NCBI GenBank assembly: GCA_031216915.1
Contig: CM062289.1
Span: 245,087,187 to 245,151,186 of the forward strand
Length of the DNA: 64,000 nt
From: Pictodentalium vernedei
Lineage: Eukaryota; Mollusca; Scaphopoda; Dentaliida; Dentaliidae
Direction: 5' to 3'
Shown: one piece after another, positions 11,670 to 22,310 of the stretch
How the letters are laid out: every line of letters begins with the position of its first letter
Position numbering within the stretch: position 1 is the stretch's first letter
The notes under the pieces: generated by a model
What the model was told of the DNA's origin: nothing
The model's input: only the letters and a program-made list of their open reading frames with translations
Databases searched by the model: none
Made by a program: the position numbers and the translations under genes

Positions 11670-12480
11670 CCTTTAAAATCTGTTATCATTTTGTCCCCGA
11701 CTTCCATGTGTTCTGTGTGCCAATAGGCACATAGAACACATTGGGACTCAGTGGGCGATTTGTCAATGTTGCACTGATTCACAATAATTGATGACCCATT
11801 CTGTATCGCATTTCAACACACTTTGAGTGTAGAAGACAGTCACATAAGAATTGAATGCAACATTTTGAGTATGAGAAGATGTGTGCCAATTTTTCCTCTG
11901 TGTAGCTGAATGTAGTACAATTTTTCAGTCCAGGTTTTTTCCATTTGTAGGTGAATAATTCTTTTGTGCCTGTGTCAGACTTGCTGAATACCGTAACTTT
12001 AGTCTTGGATTAATTTATTTATTTATTGTTGTTTAAGATGGGGGGGGGGGGGGGGGGCTGAGGAGGGGCAGTAGAAAATTTGCAGATGACATGCCCCATT
12101 TTGCAGTTTAGCATTTTTTTTAACACCCACCCCACCCACCACCTTGTGTGCAATTTTTTTACTGCCATTTTCAGACATCCACCCCCGCTTTTACCATTGA
12201 AATTACGGTTTGCTTTGACAAACATCCCTAATAGGTATGAGAAAGAAGTACAGTTCGCTTAAATGAATAAAAAAATTCAATCCATTCTGATCCATTTATT
12301 TATTTTTTATTTGATTCTGGCAGGAGTGCATGATTGATTCCATAAGTGACTGCAAGTACTAACCTTGTTAATCATCATTATATCTAATGTGATGTTAGGC
12401 AAATTTGTAACAGTTAGTGGCCACAGAGTTTTATTTAGGGTTATTCAGCTGGCTTATTTGTAAATTCTGCTTTATCGTAG
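11670..12480. other. Unassigned DNA with a G18 run
   Basis: No supported gene is visible. A G18 run lies at 12040-12057 next to an ATTTATTTATTGTTGTTTAAG segment that recalls the tail of repeat R, so a decayed R copy may start here. Confidence 0.4.
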
Positions 12481-12507
12481 ATATAGGAACATGCTGCCTG
12501 CTACACA

Positions 12508-12610
12508 GTGATTGGTATCGGAATATAATATAGCTCCATAATATACACAGAATCTTTTCTGCATACATGTATATCATGGGGCTGTATTATTTTCCGATAC
12601 CAATGACTGT
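12508..12610. mobile_element. Short inverted-repeat element (CAGTGATTGGTATCGGAA ends)
   Basis: The left end CAGTGATTGGTATCGGAA is matched by the inverted right end TTCCGATACCAATGACTG, with imperfect pairing continuing through ATATAGCTCCATAATATA and TATATCATGGGGCTGTAT. The whole element is about 100 bp, so it is a MITE. The CA...TG termini would fit hAT, but I do not see a clean 8-bp target duplication. Confidence 0.55.
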
Positions 12611-12619
12611 ATGCTGCTA

Positions 12620-13086
12620 CCATCTATGCATATATAGTACTCATCACCATACCTCGATTAGTTTTGAGGTTTTATTAGCATTCTGTCAGGGATACATGTA
12701 CAAAGCACATTTATACATTAATTAATGTTGTATCTGGTGCATTATAAAGCAATTTTCAAAAAAAAAATTGTCCGGCATATTTTCTACACTGAGAACCAAA
12801 CACTCACCCCTCCACCAACATGTATTATTTGTGACATTTGCACAGGTGACAGATTTCACCTCAAATTAACAACTTATATTAATATAAAGGGCTCCATGTG
12901 TTGCAGGTTACCCATTAGGGTTAATTTATGGCATTATCTCAGCAGTTTGAAACATAAATAATGATATACTTCAGAAATTTTCGAAAAATGCTTAATTTAA
13001 GAATGCATGTTTTTAGCGACCCTTGATGACCCCCCCCCCCCCCCCATAATGTCTTGAAAAGTTTTGGTGCCCCCCCCCCCCCCCTT
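12620..13086. other. Unassigned DNA ending in two C runs
   Basis: No gene is visible. Two C runs (13030-13045 and 13070-13084) are separated by 24 bases. This resembles other run-containing repeats in the window but I cannot assign a family. Confidence 0.4.
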
Positions 13087-13087
13087 T

Positions 13088-13295
13088 AAGATCACATATT
13101 TCTACACAATATATCATCATGATACCAACATGGAGATCAAGTCAAGTTTAGACAATCGATTATACTCATGTTGCTTATTTTAGAGAACATCCACCAAAAG
13201 CACTGGAGACTGGGTCCTATTTTACCAGTAAAACAGAGCTTGTCTACCACTCTACCTTACTAAACAAGCACTGTTTCACTTCCCATGGGTGATTA
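13088..13295 (-). mobile_element. SINE-like repeat R, copy 2
   Basis: It matches repeat R through ATGGAGATCAAGTCAAG, CTCATGTTGC, ACTGGGTCCTATTTTACCAG and AACAAGCACTGTTTCACTTC. The tail at the low-coordinate end is lost or replaced by the C run at 13070-13084. It is non-coding. Confidence 0.55.
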
Positions 13296-13825
13296 GTCTT
13301 GAATGTATTGTGTTCCAAGGCTCATGTTTCTAGATATTGGCTTAATTCATTTAACCCTCTATGGAGACCTTTTTTGCTTTCCAAGAGGATTACAAGATCA
13401 TCAGCTTGCATGAACCAACTAAGTGGGTGCCCATTACTGAATTGCAGTTACGGCTGAAGATTTTTGGTGGTTCATTTGTATAAAAGTTAAATAATTTGGG
13501 GCTGAGAACACAGCTCTGTTTAACCCCAAGATCTAACAAGAGAAATATCCCTTATAAGAAAGTACCATGGTAAAACCCAAAATACCCTGGTAATATTTCA
13601 CTCCACGAAAGATTAAGAAGGGGTATTTCCAGGGGGGTACAGCCCCCATATCTGGGCATAGGGGAGGGTTAGCCTGCATCGGGAAAATTGACCCCTTTAT
13701 TTTCTGCTTGGCAGGGAATACCCTTGCCCCACGTCAGGGAGCACAAGTACCCGGTCAGGAGAAATTCTGGAGCTACGATCGGGAGAATCTCTGCTAGAAC
13801 GCAGAGGTTAACTGTCTCTTCCCCT

Positions 13826-14035
13826 GCCTAATCTGTTCGGATGGAATAACATCTTCTTAATTGGAAAGCTGTCTAGATAGAGACATTAAAGATATGTCTA
13901 CTTTTGATGACATTATTGCTTTAAAAACAGTGCATGGGATCAACTAATCTGTTTTGATATAATAACATCTTAATTGGCAAGCTGCCTTGACAAATTAAAG
14001 ATGTGTCTACTTTTGAAGTAGTCTGTTGTTACATT
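13826..14035. repeat. Tandem duplication of about 115 bp
   Basis: Two direct copies share CTAATCTGTT, ATAACATCTT, TTAATTGG, AAGCTG, ATTAAAGATRTGTCTACTTT. The first starts near 13827 and the second near 13945. They are clearly diverged, so the duplication is old. The function is unknown. Confidence 0.6.
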
Positions 14036-14352
14036 CTTTGATTGTTTGTAAAGTATAAACATACATTTAACTATATGTGAGGGTACAAATTGAAATAAGA
14101 TTTGTTAAAAACCCACTTATTTATTCCTCACCAAATTATTATTAGATATTTCATAAGAAATAAGATTTGTTAAAAATCTTTGTTTTTTACTTCATTTTTG
14201 ATTTGTTTCATGTTCTGTGCTATCTGCCATTTATATTGTGCTTCATATTCAATTGCTATCTTCCATTGGTATTGTGCTTCATATCTATTTAGTTTAATAA
14301 AAAAATTTAAAAATATTGGTACTTGTTATTTCTAGTGCCTTAGATGCAATTA

Positions 14353-14370
14353 CCCCCCCCCCCCCCCCCC
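14353..14370. repeat. C18 homopolymer
   Basis: An uninterrupted run of 18 C, just upstream of the iterated motif block at 14385-14502. Confidence 0.95.
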
Positions 14371-14384
14371 AATCCAACTTATAT

Positions 14385-14502
14385 ACATTTGGTCTGAGGG
14401 TATTTGGTCCGGGGGTATTTTGTCCTACCCATTGAGGGTATTATGCCCTAAGGGTATTTTTTTTAGGGTATTATGTCCTAAGGGTATTTTGTCCGGATAC
14501 CA
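14385..14502 (+). repeat. Iterated GGGTATTTTGTCC motif, locus 2
   Basis: Six to seven imperfect copies of a word close to AAGGGTATTTTGTCC follow each other (variants GGGTATTTGGTCC, GGGTATTATGCCC, GGGTATTATGTCC). Only the sense orientation is present. The word resembles those iterated at 3370-3606 and 35645-37050. Confidence 0.6.
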
Positions 14503-15051
14503 CCCTCACACACACAGAGTTGGAAGAAAATAGTATCCTGGCCGAGATTTTGGGAACCACGCCTGGGTAAAGGCTGATAGTGATACATAGTCATAAGAAA
14601 ATATAGTACTACATGTTTTGGGGAAAGCACAATAACAGCTACTTGTACTTGGGAGCACACATGTCACAATGACATAAATTTCCAGCAAGGAGATGCAGCA
14701 TGAGTATTGCAATCCACATGACAATGCCATCATTCTTTTTGTCGCCTGTTGATGAACATGTCTTCGAATTGTTTTGCATAAAATAAACCAACCAGTGCCG
14801 ACATAATATTATTTGTCTCAGAAACGACAACTCAAGTCTCAACAGCAATTGCAAAACATTCAAGTAGCATCGGAATGTCATTTTATAAAATTGTATGTGA
14901 ATCCAAAAACTGACGCGTCTGTAGCAATAAATTATGTGGGCTTGCATTACTATTACTATTAGTAAGAACGCTGCTGCCAATGTCATAGACATACTGATAC
15001 AATTTGACAATATTACTCAATTTACTGTGGCTTTCATTTCTGAACCTACCT

Positions 15052-15206
15052 GTAAATGAATGGGAACTTTCTTCACTGGTGTTCGATTCATATTTTCGCT
15101 CCGTTATGTACCAGTCTTCCTTTCCAACATGCGACGTAATTCGTCCGAGAAGCAGTGCCAAATGTACGTTATTCCACCAGTAACCAGCCGTATCGAAATA
15201 AGTCTC
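15052..15206 (-). CDS. Weak candidate exon of an unknown gene
   Basis: On the minus strand an open segment of about 50 codons (beginning near residues TYFDTAGYWWNN) ends at CATTTACAG followed by GTAGGT, which is a consensus splice donor (the boundary is at about 15052). There is no ATG at its beginning and only a weak acceptor-like sequence upstream. The surrounding 15.0-15.9 kb is richer in CpG and less repetitive than the rest of the window, as expected near a gene 5' end. I do not recognise the peptide. It may be chance. Confidence 0.2.
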
Positions 15207-15209
15207 TCA

Positions 15210-15930
15210 CCCACCAAATGCAACAGTGCTCAGTAAATCAATGGCGAATCAATCGATAATCCCAAAGCTTTGTAATGAGATGGGCAAAAGTGTCTGCAAG
15301 TTGTTTGGAAAAACAGACCTTGCTGGGCAAAACCAGGAATGACAAAAGAGATTTTCTTAGATACGCTAATCCACGATACTCGAATATCGCACATTCACTC
15401 AATGCCACAGTTCTCTTACATCAAATTATTCAGCGGCATAATTCACCGGTCTTCAAACGGAACATTCGACAGCCACGGAACGAGCATGATTAAAAATAAT
15501 CTAAAACGAAACTCCGGAAGTGGTGTCTATTTATAATTTTTTTGTTGTCATTTTCATAATATATACACGTGGTGATCGGCGCACGAACTGAAGTCTCGCG
15601 CACGAACCCAAGTCTCACTTTCAACACTGGCGTATGTAATGACTAACACGTGCGTTTATAAATTATACGCATTTCAAATTGCAAGTTCAGAAGTCTGCAA
15701 ACGTACATACATTTTCATACTGCTTTATCACCAGCTGCACCCAGCAACGTAAATTCGGCCATGTGGTGGGTTGAATAAAACCTTTATTTGTGGATGAAGG
15801 ACGGAGCCATCAACATTTTCGACAGATAAAAGGGCAAGCGGTGGTCAACGAGTTGTACCGCTAATTTCCGACACATGACAGCTCACAGTAGTGTTGCAAG
15901 AAATAAAGTACGAGAAAGAATAGAGGGATC
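15210..15930. other. CpG-rich, apparently unique segment
   Basis: Unlike its neighbours this segment has frequent CpG (for example CTCGCGCACGAAC near 15595, CACGTGCG near 15647) and no match to the repeat families of the window. It could be a promoter-type region or a fragment of an unrecognised element. I see no TATA box or start that I can defend. Confidence 0.3.
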
Positions 15931-15944
15931 GGCAGCCAGTCGCG

Positions 15945-16287
15945 CAGTCCAAACTTGGACCCACAGTCCGTAATATAATTTTTTTGGGTTGGTACGGCCT
16001 GTGTAGGTCCAACGCTCTCGATCCCTGTGCTGTACTATACGACCTGCAAACGATTTACTTGCTGGTCTATCTCGCCTCGTGAGAACAATATGCCATATCC
16101 AGAAGCTTTTTGTTATTATGTGACCGAAAGAAGGATAATTGTAAAAAACAAAAACCTCTATGTCGGAAGCGCTTGGTCACCGTATTGTTCAGAAACGAAA
16201 GATTCATATCATCGAAGTGGTTCGAGAAAATGAAGTTGGCAGCCACGTTTTGTATTTTTAAACATAATGACGTCATTCCTTCCTCAA
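15945..16287. repeat. Left terminal inverted repeat of the MULE-like element
   Basis: It reads in from the 9-bp duplication and pairs with 16566-16891 plus 18553-18573. Matching landmarks are GTCCGTAATATAATTTT, AGGTCCAACGCTCTCGATCC, GCAAACGATTTACTTGC, CTCGCCTCGTGAGAACAATA and AATGACGTCATT. Open frames on both strands of these arms are mirror images of each other and are not genes. Confidence 0.85.
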
Positions 16288-16337
16288 CTGGTAGAGTGCT
16301 AAGTTTTTTTGGTTGTCAAGATTTTGTTCACATGTTA

Positions 16338-16397
16338 TTGCCTTGTTACAGCTTATGGGAGAGTGCCTATACTATCCCATAAATTGTAACAGTGCAA
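16338..16397. repeat. GGAGAGTGCC hairpin, copy 1
   Basis: A roughly 60-bp hairpin, TTGCCTTGTTACAGCTTATG paired with CCCATAAATTGTAAC, lies in the spacer of the MULE-like element. Copies with the same loop-proximal GGAGAGTGCC occur at 22032-22093, 31690-31745 and 63283-63345. Confidence 0.65.
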
Positions 16398-16565
16398 AAC
16401 CACGCAGACTAAATAATATCACAGCAGAAATTAATTGAAGCCCATCCATAGAATATGAAGCCTTTAAGCTGTGGTACACACACTTCAGGATAAAGCCCTA
16501 AAATGGGCTTCCAGCACTAAACCAGTTAAGCGATTGGTTGCAATCAGGGAATCCCTGGTTGAAAC

Positions 16566-16891
16566 CTAGGAAGGAATGACGTCATTATGTTTAAAAATAC
16601 AAAACATGGCTGCCAACTTCATTTTCTCGAACCACTTCGATGATATCAATCTTTCGTTTCTGAACAATACGGTGACCATGCGCTTCCGACATAGAGGTTT
16701 TTGTTTTTTACAATTATCCTTCTTTCGGTCACATAATAACAAAAAGCTTCTGGATATGCCATATTGTTCTCACGAGGCGAGATAGACGAGCAAGTAAATC
16801 GTTTGCAGGTCGAAAAGTACTACAGCACAGGGATCGAGAGCGTTGGACCTACAGGCCGTACCAACCCCCAAAATTATATTACGGACTGTGG
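16566..16891. repeat. Right terminal inverted repeat of the MULE-like element, main part
   Basis: This is the reverse complement of 15962-16287 with few mismatches. Its outer 21 bases have been displaced to 18553-18573 by the inserted element. Confidence 0.85.
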
Positions 16892-17347
16892 CAGGGGCGG
16901 ATCCAGGGGGGGGGGGGGGTGCTCGAACACCGCCCCCCACACACACACATGCCTACTCACTACTCACAGTCATCCAAAAAAATTTGAATTTGCAGACATT
17001 CTGAAAGAGTGAGAACTTATTCCAATCACAAATATTACTGTAAAAAGCATACGCGATTACTATATTTCCGGTAATCTATCTTGAAGATTTAATTTCAATA
17101 AAATGTAATTGTTATAAGAATGTGCCTGGAATTTAACCAGTTACCAATCACAGCTTTTCCCAAAATGGATGGCATTTGAATCAGTTGACGAGCTGATTCC
17201 AATGTCATCCATATATTTACGGTCTTATGGACAAAGTTTCCACGTATATCAGCTCTGTTCGTAAATATATCTTTGTTCAACTGAATCAGTGATGCTATAG
17301 TGACGTTCGCCTTCAACAATAGTTTTACACTATGACAGATGATTGAA

Positions 17348-17436
17348 TGGGACAATTTAATATTTAACAAAGAGCATTTAACATTGGTGAATGATTCACC
17401 AATGTTAAATGCTCTTTGTTAAATATTAAATTGTCG
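17348..17436. repeat. Long near-perfect hairpin
   Basis: Arms of about 42 bp, from GGGACAATTTAATATTTAAC on the left to GTTAAATATTAAATTGTC on the right, meet at TGAATGATTCA. The pairing is almost perfect, so either this is young or the arms are being kept alike. It lies inside the CAGGGGCGG-ended element. The frame on the minus strand across it is not coding. Confidence 0.8.
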
Positions 17437-17683
17437 CAACAGTTGAACTTGCTGGATAATGCCTACAGGCATTCTCTAGTAAACTGAAACAATTTAATGT
17501 TACAGAGCAACAGGACATCTAGTATCCAGACTTATTTCTTCGATAACATGAATAAAATAATTAAGCTACTTACCAGTTAAGATCAGTTGATGGAACAATG
17601 TATTTACACAGTGTACAAGTTTGTGCGTTCACATCTATATAGCACGGTAGAAGCGCACAAACTGAGACAGGACTTGGGTGTTT

Positions 17684-17960
17684 CAGAAGCGGATCCAGGA
17701 TTTTAAAATAGAGGGACGTCGCCCTCTATACTTATATGGCCACAAACTGTTGTGATGCAAGTGTGCACATACTATTAATTTATAGTACGACTGGCTTCAA
17801 TTATTTTATTAGAATTGACTGGGGCTTGCCTTTGCCTTCGGCACGCTCCAGTCAATTCTAACAAAATAATTTTCAACGACATATACTTTTTATATCTGAT
17901 TAATAGACGGGGACGCACGCGGCATGCGCCCCTCTATTTTCTCAGAAAAATCTGCCTTTG
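17684..17960. mobile_element. hAT-like MITE with an 8-bp duplication
   Basis: The exact 8-bp direct repeat GGGTGTTT flanks it (17676-17683 and 17961-17968). The left end CAGAAGCGGATCCAGG and the inverted right end (CAAAGGCAGATTTTTC when read inwards) are imperfect inverted repeats. A subterminal inner repeat pairs AAAATAGAGGG with CCCTCTATTTT. A central hairpin pairs AGAATTGACTGG with CCAGTCAATTCT around 17811-17868. The 277-bp length and 8-bp duplication fit a hAT MITE. Confidence 0.75.
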
Positions 17961-18589
17961 GGGTGTTTAACATTTAAATAGTATATGCATCTCAAAGTTG
18001 ACCAGAAGAAATGTGACCCCCCCCCCCCCCCTCGGCCACTCACCTAGTGGCACCAACCCATCCACACATTCACCCACCTACACACACACTCATACTTCTT
18101 GGAATTTCTGTCGCCCCTGCGTACAACAGGTATGTCATGGTGAAAATTATTATGTTTCTTCCAGGCAATCCCCGCATTTCAGTTAATTTGATGCAAAATC
18201 CAGGGGTGATTATATTTGCTTCTTGGTAGGTAACAATTTCGAATGATTATTTTGTTTTTCATTGGGCAGTGTCAGTACCATAATTGTTTTTACCAAATTT
18301 CAAGCCAAATCGGCAGAAAATAGGTTTAAGAGAAAGGACAAATATATGACCAGGATACGTCTCAGATAGCATCTGATGGGTTCCTAATTCAAAATTTTTT
18401 CTGGGGAGGACCCCCAGACCCCCCGCTAATTGCTTCGCGCCTTCGGCGCTCGCAAAGACGGCGCAGAGCGCCGTCACGCTGCGCGCCTTCGGCGCTTGTC
18501 GACCAACAATAGCACCCCCCCCCCCCCTTATAAAATCCTGGATCCGCCCCTGTGTGGGTCCAAGTTTGGACTACCAGTCGCGTAGCCGT

Positions 18590-19410
18590 GTATGTATGTA
18601 GGGGGGGGGGGCTTCTGTACAATGCACCCCCCCCCCCTCCAACATAAAATATTCTAATCACGATCTTGCTGAAAAGCCCCAATTAACACGGAATTTCATG
18701 TACCATTTTTTGTCACAAGTCCGTGTATTTTTCACGCCAAGACTGTTCAAGAATCAATCAATGGTCGGTTCGGGTAGCTGTTTTTTCGCAGGACCGATTC
18801 CAAATAAAAAAACCAAACCAAACAAAAAATCAAGCAAACAAAATTTTCCTTGAGAAAATGTTCACCCAAATCTGACCAAAACGGCAAATTTCTGTCTGAT
18901 TCGATCTCATAAACATATGGTCTTCAAAATATTCAGGCCCCCGAGGAATTCCATACCGAATACGTGGTACTTTCCTCGTTGGTGAAGCTCGATAGTCAGG
19001 AAAAACTCGTCACTTGTCATAAAAAATGTGTTTCCTTTGTGATAAATTAGCTCAATTTGAGTGCGCAGAAGGCCTGAGACTGAAGCTTACGGGTTCAAAA
19101 ATTGAAACATTTTCCAGAGAGACCCACTCCCCACCATTGAGAGGGGGTACCCCCTCTGAAACCTCTCCTTCTTGGGCCTACGGCCCTTCGGACATGCCTA
19201 CCGCATGTCATTCTAGGGCGCCCAGCAGAAGCAGTGGCAAGCCGCAAAATCCACTAGCAGTGGTGTAGTATTAGCCCACATCAAGTAGTAACGGTGCATA
19301 GCAGTAGCCGGATTTAGCAGATTAGTTGTCTGCAAGACACCAGTAACAGCAGGAATTGAAATGGGTACCGTACTATCGCTGTTGCAGTGACCGATAGAAC
19401 TGGTGGTAGA
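18590..19410. other. Unassigned DNA
   Basis: Two homopolymer runs (G at about 18601-18611 and C at about 18627-18637) sit at the start. Around 19110-19215 a GC-rich block with GGGCCTACGGCCC and other small stems resembles the inner part of a DNA transposon. I see no gene. Confidence 0.35.
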
Positions 19411-19416
19411 ATATAT

Positions 19417-20005
19417 TTATTTAGTTAATCTATTTATTAATTGGTGTTTAAGGTCACTTTCGGCATCGATGGCTATATCCAGCCTGCAACATTGGTATAA
19501 AGTCTAGTTCAGCCAATCCTTTATACCTCTGCTGCCCGATTTTGATGATTTCCATCCCAGGCGTTGATTACCGGGTTCTATTTTATTAGCAAAGGAAAAC
19601 TTCTTTGTCACATTAAACAAGCACTCCATCAGTTCCAAGGGTTCCAACGCGGAGTGATGGTAGAAGACAGTAGCAGTTGTATTAATAAGAGACACCGAAA
19701 GTCTACCGTAGTTATTTATTTATATTTATTATTTATTTATTGGTATTTGAGGTCACTTTCAGCATCTTTGGATATCTCATGACCACAACATGGGGGATGA
19801 AGTCAAATTCAGCCAGTCATTTATACCCATGCTGCCTACTTTAGGGGACTTCCATCCCGGGCGTTTATTATAGGAGTTAAGTAGAACTTGTTTACCACAC
19901 TAAACAAGTACTGTTCCACAGCCCAAGGTTACGGCGGAGAGTGATGGTAGAAGACAGTAACATGGTAGGACTATAACTAGGAGGCACTGACAGTCAATCG
20001 TAGTG
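19417..20005 (-). repeat. Tandem duplication carrying repeat R copies 3 and 4
   Basis: Two direct units of about 290 bp (about 19417-19700 and 19711-20000) each contain a complete repeat R (ATTTATTGGTATTTGAGGTC or equivalent tail on the minus strand) followed by the same non-R flank, GTGATGGTAGAAGACAGTA. Because the flank is shared, this is a segmental duplication and not two separate insertions. The units have since diverged. Confidence 0.65.
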
Positions 20006-20730
20006 TCAGTGTTTCCAGGTCAGTAGTCCGTCAACAATGTCACCAGTGCTCATCCCCACAGAGTGGTCCCAATTGCTTGGTCCAATGCCCCTACCCAGCG
20101 GTTCATTAACACATTAAACCCTACTAGTTCCCACACCCTCAAACGTGTTGAAGAGTTGTAAAAGAGGTCACTCGAACCAACCATTACTCAAACATATCTT
20201 CAGCTCTTTCAAGTTTTCAGTTTCAGTGAAAGTCAACCTCACAACAGACAATTCGAGAAAATAGGAACTCACTCGTCGCGTAGGGGTTAACTGGCAGATG
20301 CCCGAAGGAGTATGGTATCACTGATTACGGGGGCGGTGGAAGACACTTGAAGGCACTGGGGATATGTGCAGTATTAGCAGTGCAGTGATTGCAATGGTTA
20401 TGGCGGAAAACTATAACAGTAGAGTAGTAGCAATAACGATAGTAAGAGGTCGTGTCACAAATTAGTAGTACTAATATCACTACTATTTGTGGTGATAGTA
20501 AAGGGCGGGGAGGGAGGGGGAAGTTGCAGTAGCTGCTTAGTAGTAGGTACAATCGAAACGTCACAGCATATAAGTAATGCCAGAAGACCATATAGAACTA
20601 GACGAAACAGTATGAATAGAAAGTAGCGGTACAAGCAGTAGTGATAGTGTCACAGATGTCTGTAGAGGTAGTATTAGTTGAAATGACATCACTTATGGAT
20701 TGGAAGGGGAGGGGGGGGGGGGGGTAAGAG
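20006..20730. other. Unassigned DNA rich in AGT/AGC triplets
   Basis: Around 20360-20700 AGTAGTAG-type triplets recur (for example GTAGTAGCAATAACGATAGT), which gives long open frames with no domain content. A G run lies at about 20703-20725. Confidence 0.45.
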
Positions 20731-20734
20731 GTAC

Positions 20735-20956
20735 TTGGGAGAACACTATACTTTTGGAAGTGCAGTGTTGAGTCTAGACTACGACTGTTTTGACAGAAGC
20801 CAGGCTGCACCCATCGCAGAGAAGGGGCCCGACCTACACAACGTCACGTTCGGCTGCACAGTGGGCACCGGCAGAGGCCAATGTTCTTCAAGCTATGTCA
20901 TCGTGTGCAGAATAAGACGTCCTGATGCTGAAAGCTGTGGATTTCGGGGAAGTTAG
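20735..20956 (+). CDS. Weak candidate exon or short ORF, Cys-containing
   Basis: An open frame of 73 codons runs from an ATG directly after the G run at 20703-20725 to a stop. It is noticeably more GC-rich and less repetitive than its surroundings. The peptide has several Cys residues in its second half (FGCTVGTGRGQC and later CRIRRPDAESC), which recalls small extracellular modules, but I recognise no family and see no signal peptide. It may be a terminal exon or chance. Confidence 0.25.
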   Translation: MGEHYTFGSAVLSLDYDCFDRSQAAPIAEKGPDLHNVTFGCTVGTGRGQCSSSYVIVCRIRRPDAESCGFRGS

Positions 20957-20959
20957 CTC

Positions 20960-22030
20960 CCCTTAATTTCCCAAAGGTATGGCAGAATTAAATATTTGAA
21001 TTAGAGTTACCCACCTTGAAAAGTTGCACATCGGAAATGCTGCCATCTCCGAAATTTAGCAGCATTGAGAAAAATATATTGTTTCAAAAGCCTTTTTGAA
21101 ATTATATACTGAAATCTTGCATCATTAGTGAATATTCCAGAAAAGAGAGAGATGATTTGATCACAACTGACTATTGGTATTTTTTTATGGGAATTCCCCG
21201 ATAAAATGTGACCGGTAGTTTCCTTCGTGTCAATTGTTCTCTCTTATTTGTTGCATGACCATCACTTTCGAGGATAGAACAAGTTGTCTGAAGGGCTATA
21301 CTTGACAAAGATATTCGCACGCCCAAATTAAAATGTTGCGATCATATTTTTTAACACTAACGTTATAATAATAGCCCATAGGAACATATTTAATACTTCT
21401 ATACCAAAGCTGTCAGAAAATTTAACACACTGGCTATGTGAATTTCATATCAAAAGTGAAACTGAAATGTTAGCAAGTTTGTATTATCGATGTGCGCATC
21501 ATTTCACAAGTTTACCCAAGGCATTTTCTTGAGGAGTAGTGTCAAAATATAGTTACTCAAAAAATCATCAGCAAACTGCAATATCTACATGCAGACATAC
21601 AATATGGCCAAAAAATTGTTTTGATTCTCAGACAATCCCTCATTGAAACCGAACCTCCTCGTTTATATTTTTATTGGCTTGCAGGACTTCCAAAATTAAT
21701 ATGAAATCACGCGACTTTAAATTTTAACCTTTTTTGGTTCATGTATATCTATTTTTATATGTTTTCAACAAATCATGACTATTTATTATCTTTGTTTTGT
21801 GAACATCCAGTTTGCTCAGTTTTGCAAAAAATAACTCAAATATTATGTGGATGGCATTCAGTTTTCTAAAATGAATGGTGCATAAATATAACTGAACACA
21901 AATATATTTCAAATTTCTTTAGTAACTGGCTGAGTGCAGGATGTCCACATTTTGGACTTCTTTCTGAAGTGCAGGTATCGCAACTTAAAGGATTCATATT
22001 TGCTTCGTATTATCTATAAAGATAATACGG
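20960..22030. other. Unassigned AT-rich DNA
   Basis: No supported gene, RNA or repeat family was seen in this kilobase. Confidence 0.45.
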
Positions 22031-22031
22031 A

Positions 22032-22093
22032 TTTGCCTTGTTACAATTTATGGGAGAGTGCCTATGGACTCTCCCATAAATTTAAACAAGGCA
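22032..22093. repeat. GGAGAGTGCC hairpin, copy 2
   Basis: TTGCCTTGTTACAATTTATG pairs with CATAAATTTAAACAAGGCAA around GGAGAGTGCCTATGGACTCTCC. It is the best preserved of four copies. Confidence 0.75.
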
Positions 22094-22310
22094 AGAACAC
22101 GTGAATAAAGTTTTCAGACCAAAAATAATTTAGCAATTTTTCAGTTATCAGTGGCACCCCCACTTCCCGAATCGGGTACCTCAGACGTCCATTCGTATTA
22201 TTGTGTGTGACAGGAGTCCATTTATCAAACCCTGTCTCATAGGAAAGTACAGTAGCAAGAACGAATCGACATCTAAGGTTTCAATTCAGAGGAAACGGTC
22301 CAAAATGGAA

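Larger units (their letters stand above)
16892..18552. mobile_element. CAGGGGCGGATCCAGG-ended DNA transposon (hAT-like), non-autonomous
   Basis: The left end CAGGGGCGGATCCAGG (16892-16907) is repeated exactly inverted at the right end CCTGGATCCGCCCCTG (18537-18552). The 5-bp repeat TGTGG flanks it (16887-16891 and 18553-18557), and removing the insert restores the inverted repeat of the surrounding MULE-like element. CAGGG...CCCTG ends are usual in hAT elements, but the 5-bp duplication is shorter than the usual 8, so the superfamily stays open. It holds G and C runs, a GC-rich hairpin region (18430-18500, CGCGCCTTCGGCGC words), a long perfect hairpin (17348-17436) and an inserted MITE. No transposase frame remains. 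Confidence 0.75.
15945..18573. mobile_element. MULE-like transposon with long inverted repeats, split by an insertion
   Basis: The left terminal inverted repeat (15945-about 16287) starts CAGTCCAAACTTGGACCCAC and the right one (about 16566-16891 continued at 18553-18573) ends in its complement, GTCCAAGTTTGGACTA. Each arm is about 340 bp and highly similar. The exact 9-bp direct repeat CCAGTCGCG flanks the element (15936-15944 and 18574-18582). Long inverted repeats with a 9-bp duplication are the signature of Mutator-like elements. The spacer (16288-16565) encodes no transposase, so it is non-autonomous. The right arm is interrupted by the element at 16892-18552. Confidence 0.8.

Noticed and set aside
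16027-16785. Similar frames on opposite strands, looking like a duplicated gene
   Set aside because: They are the two terminal inverted repeats of the MULE-like element read in both directions.
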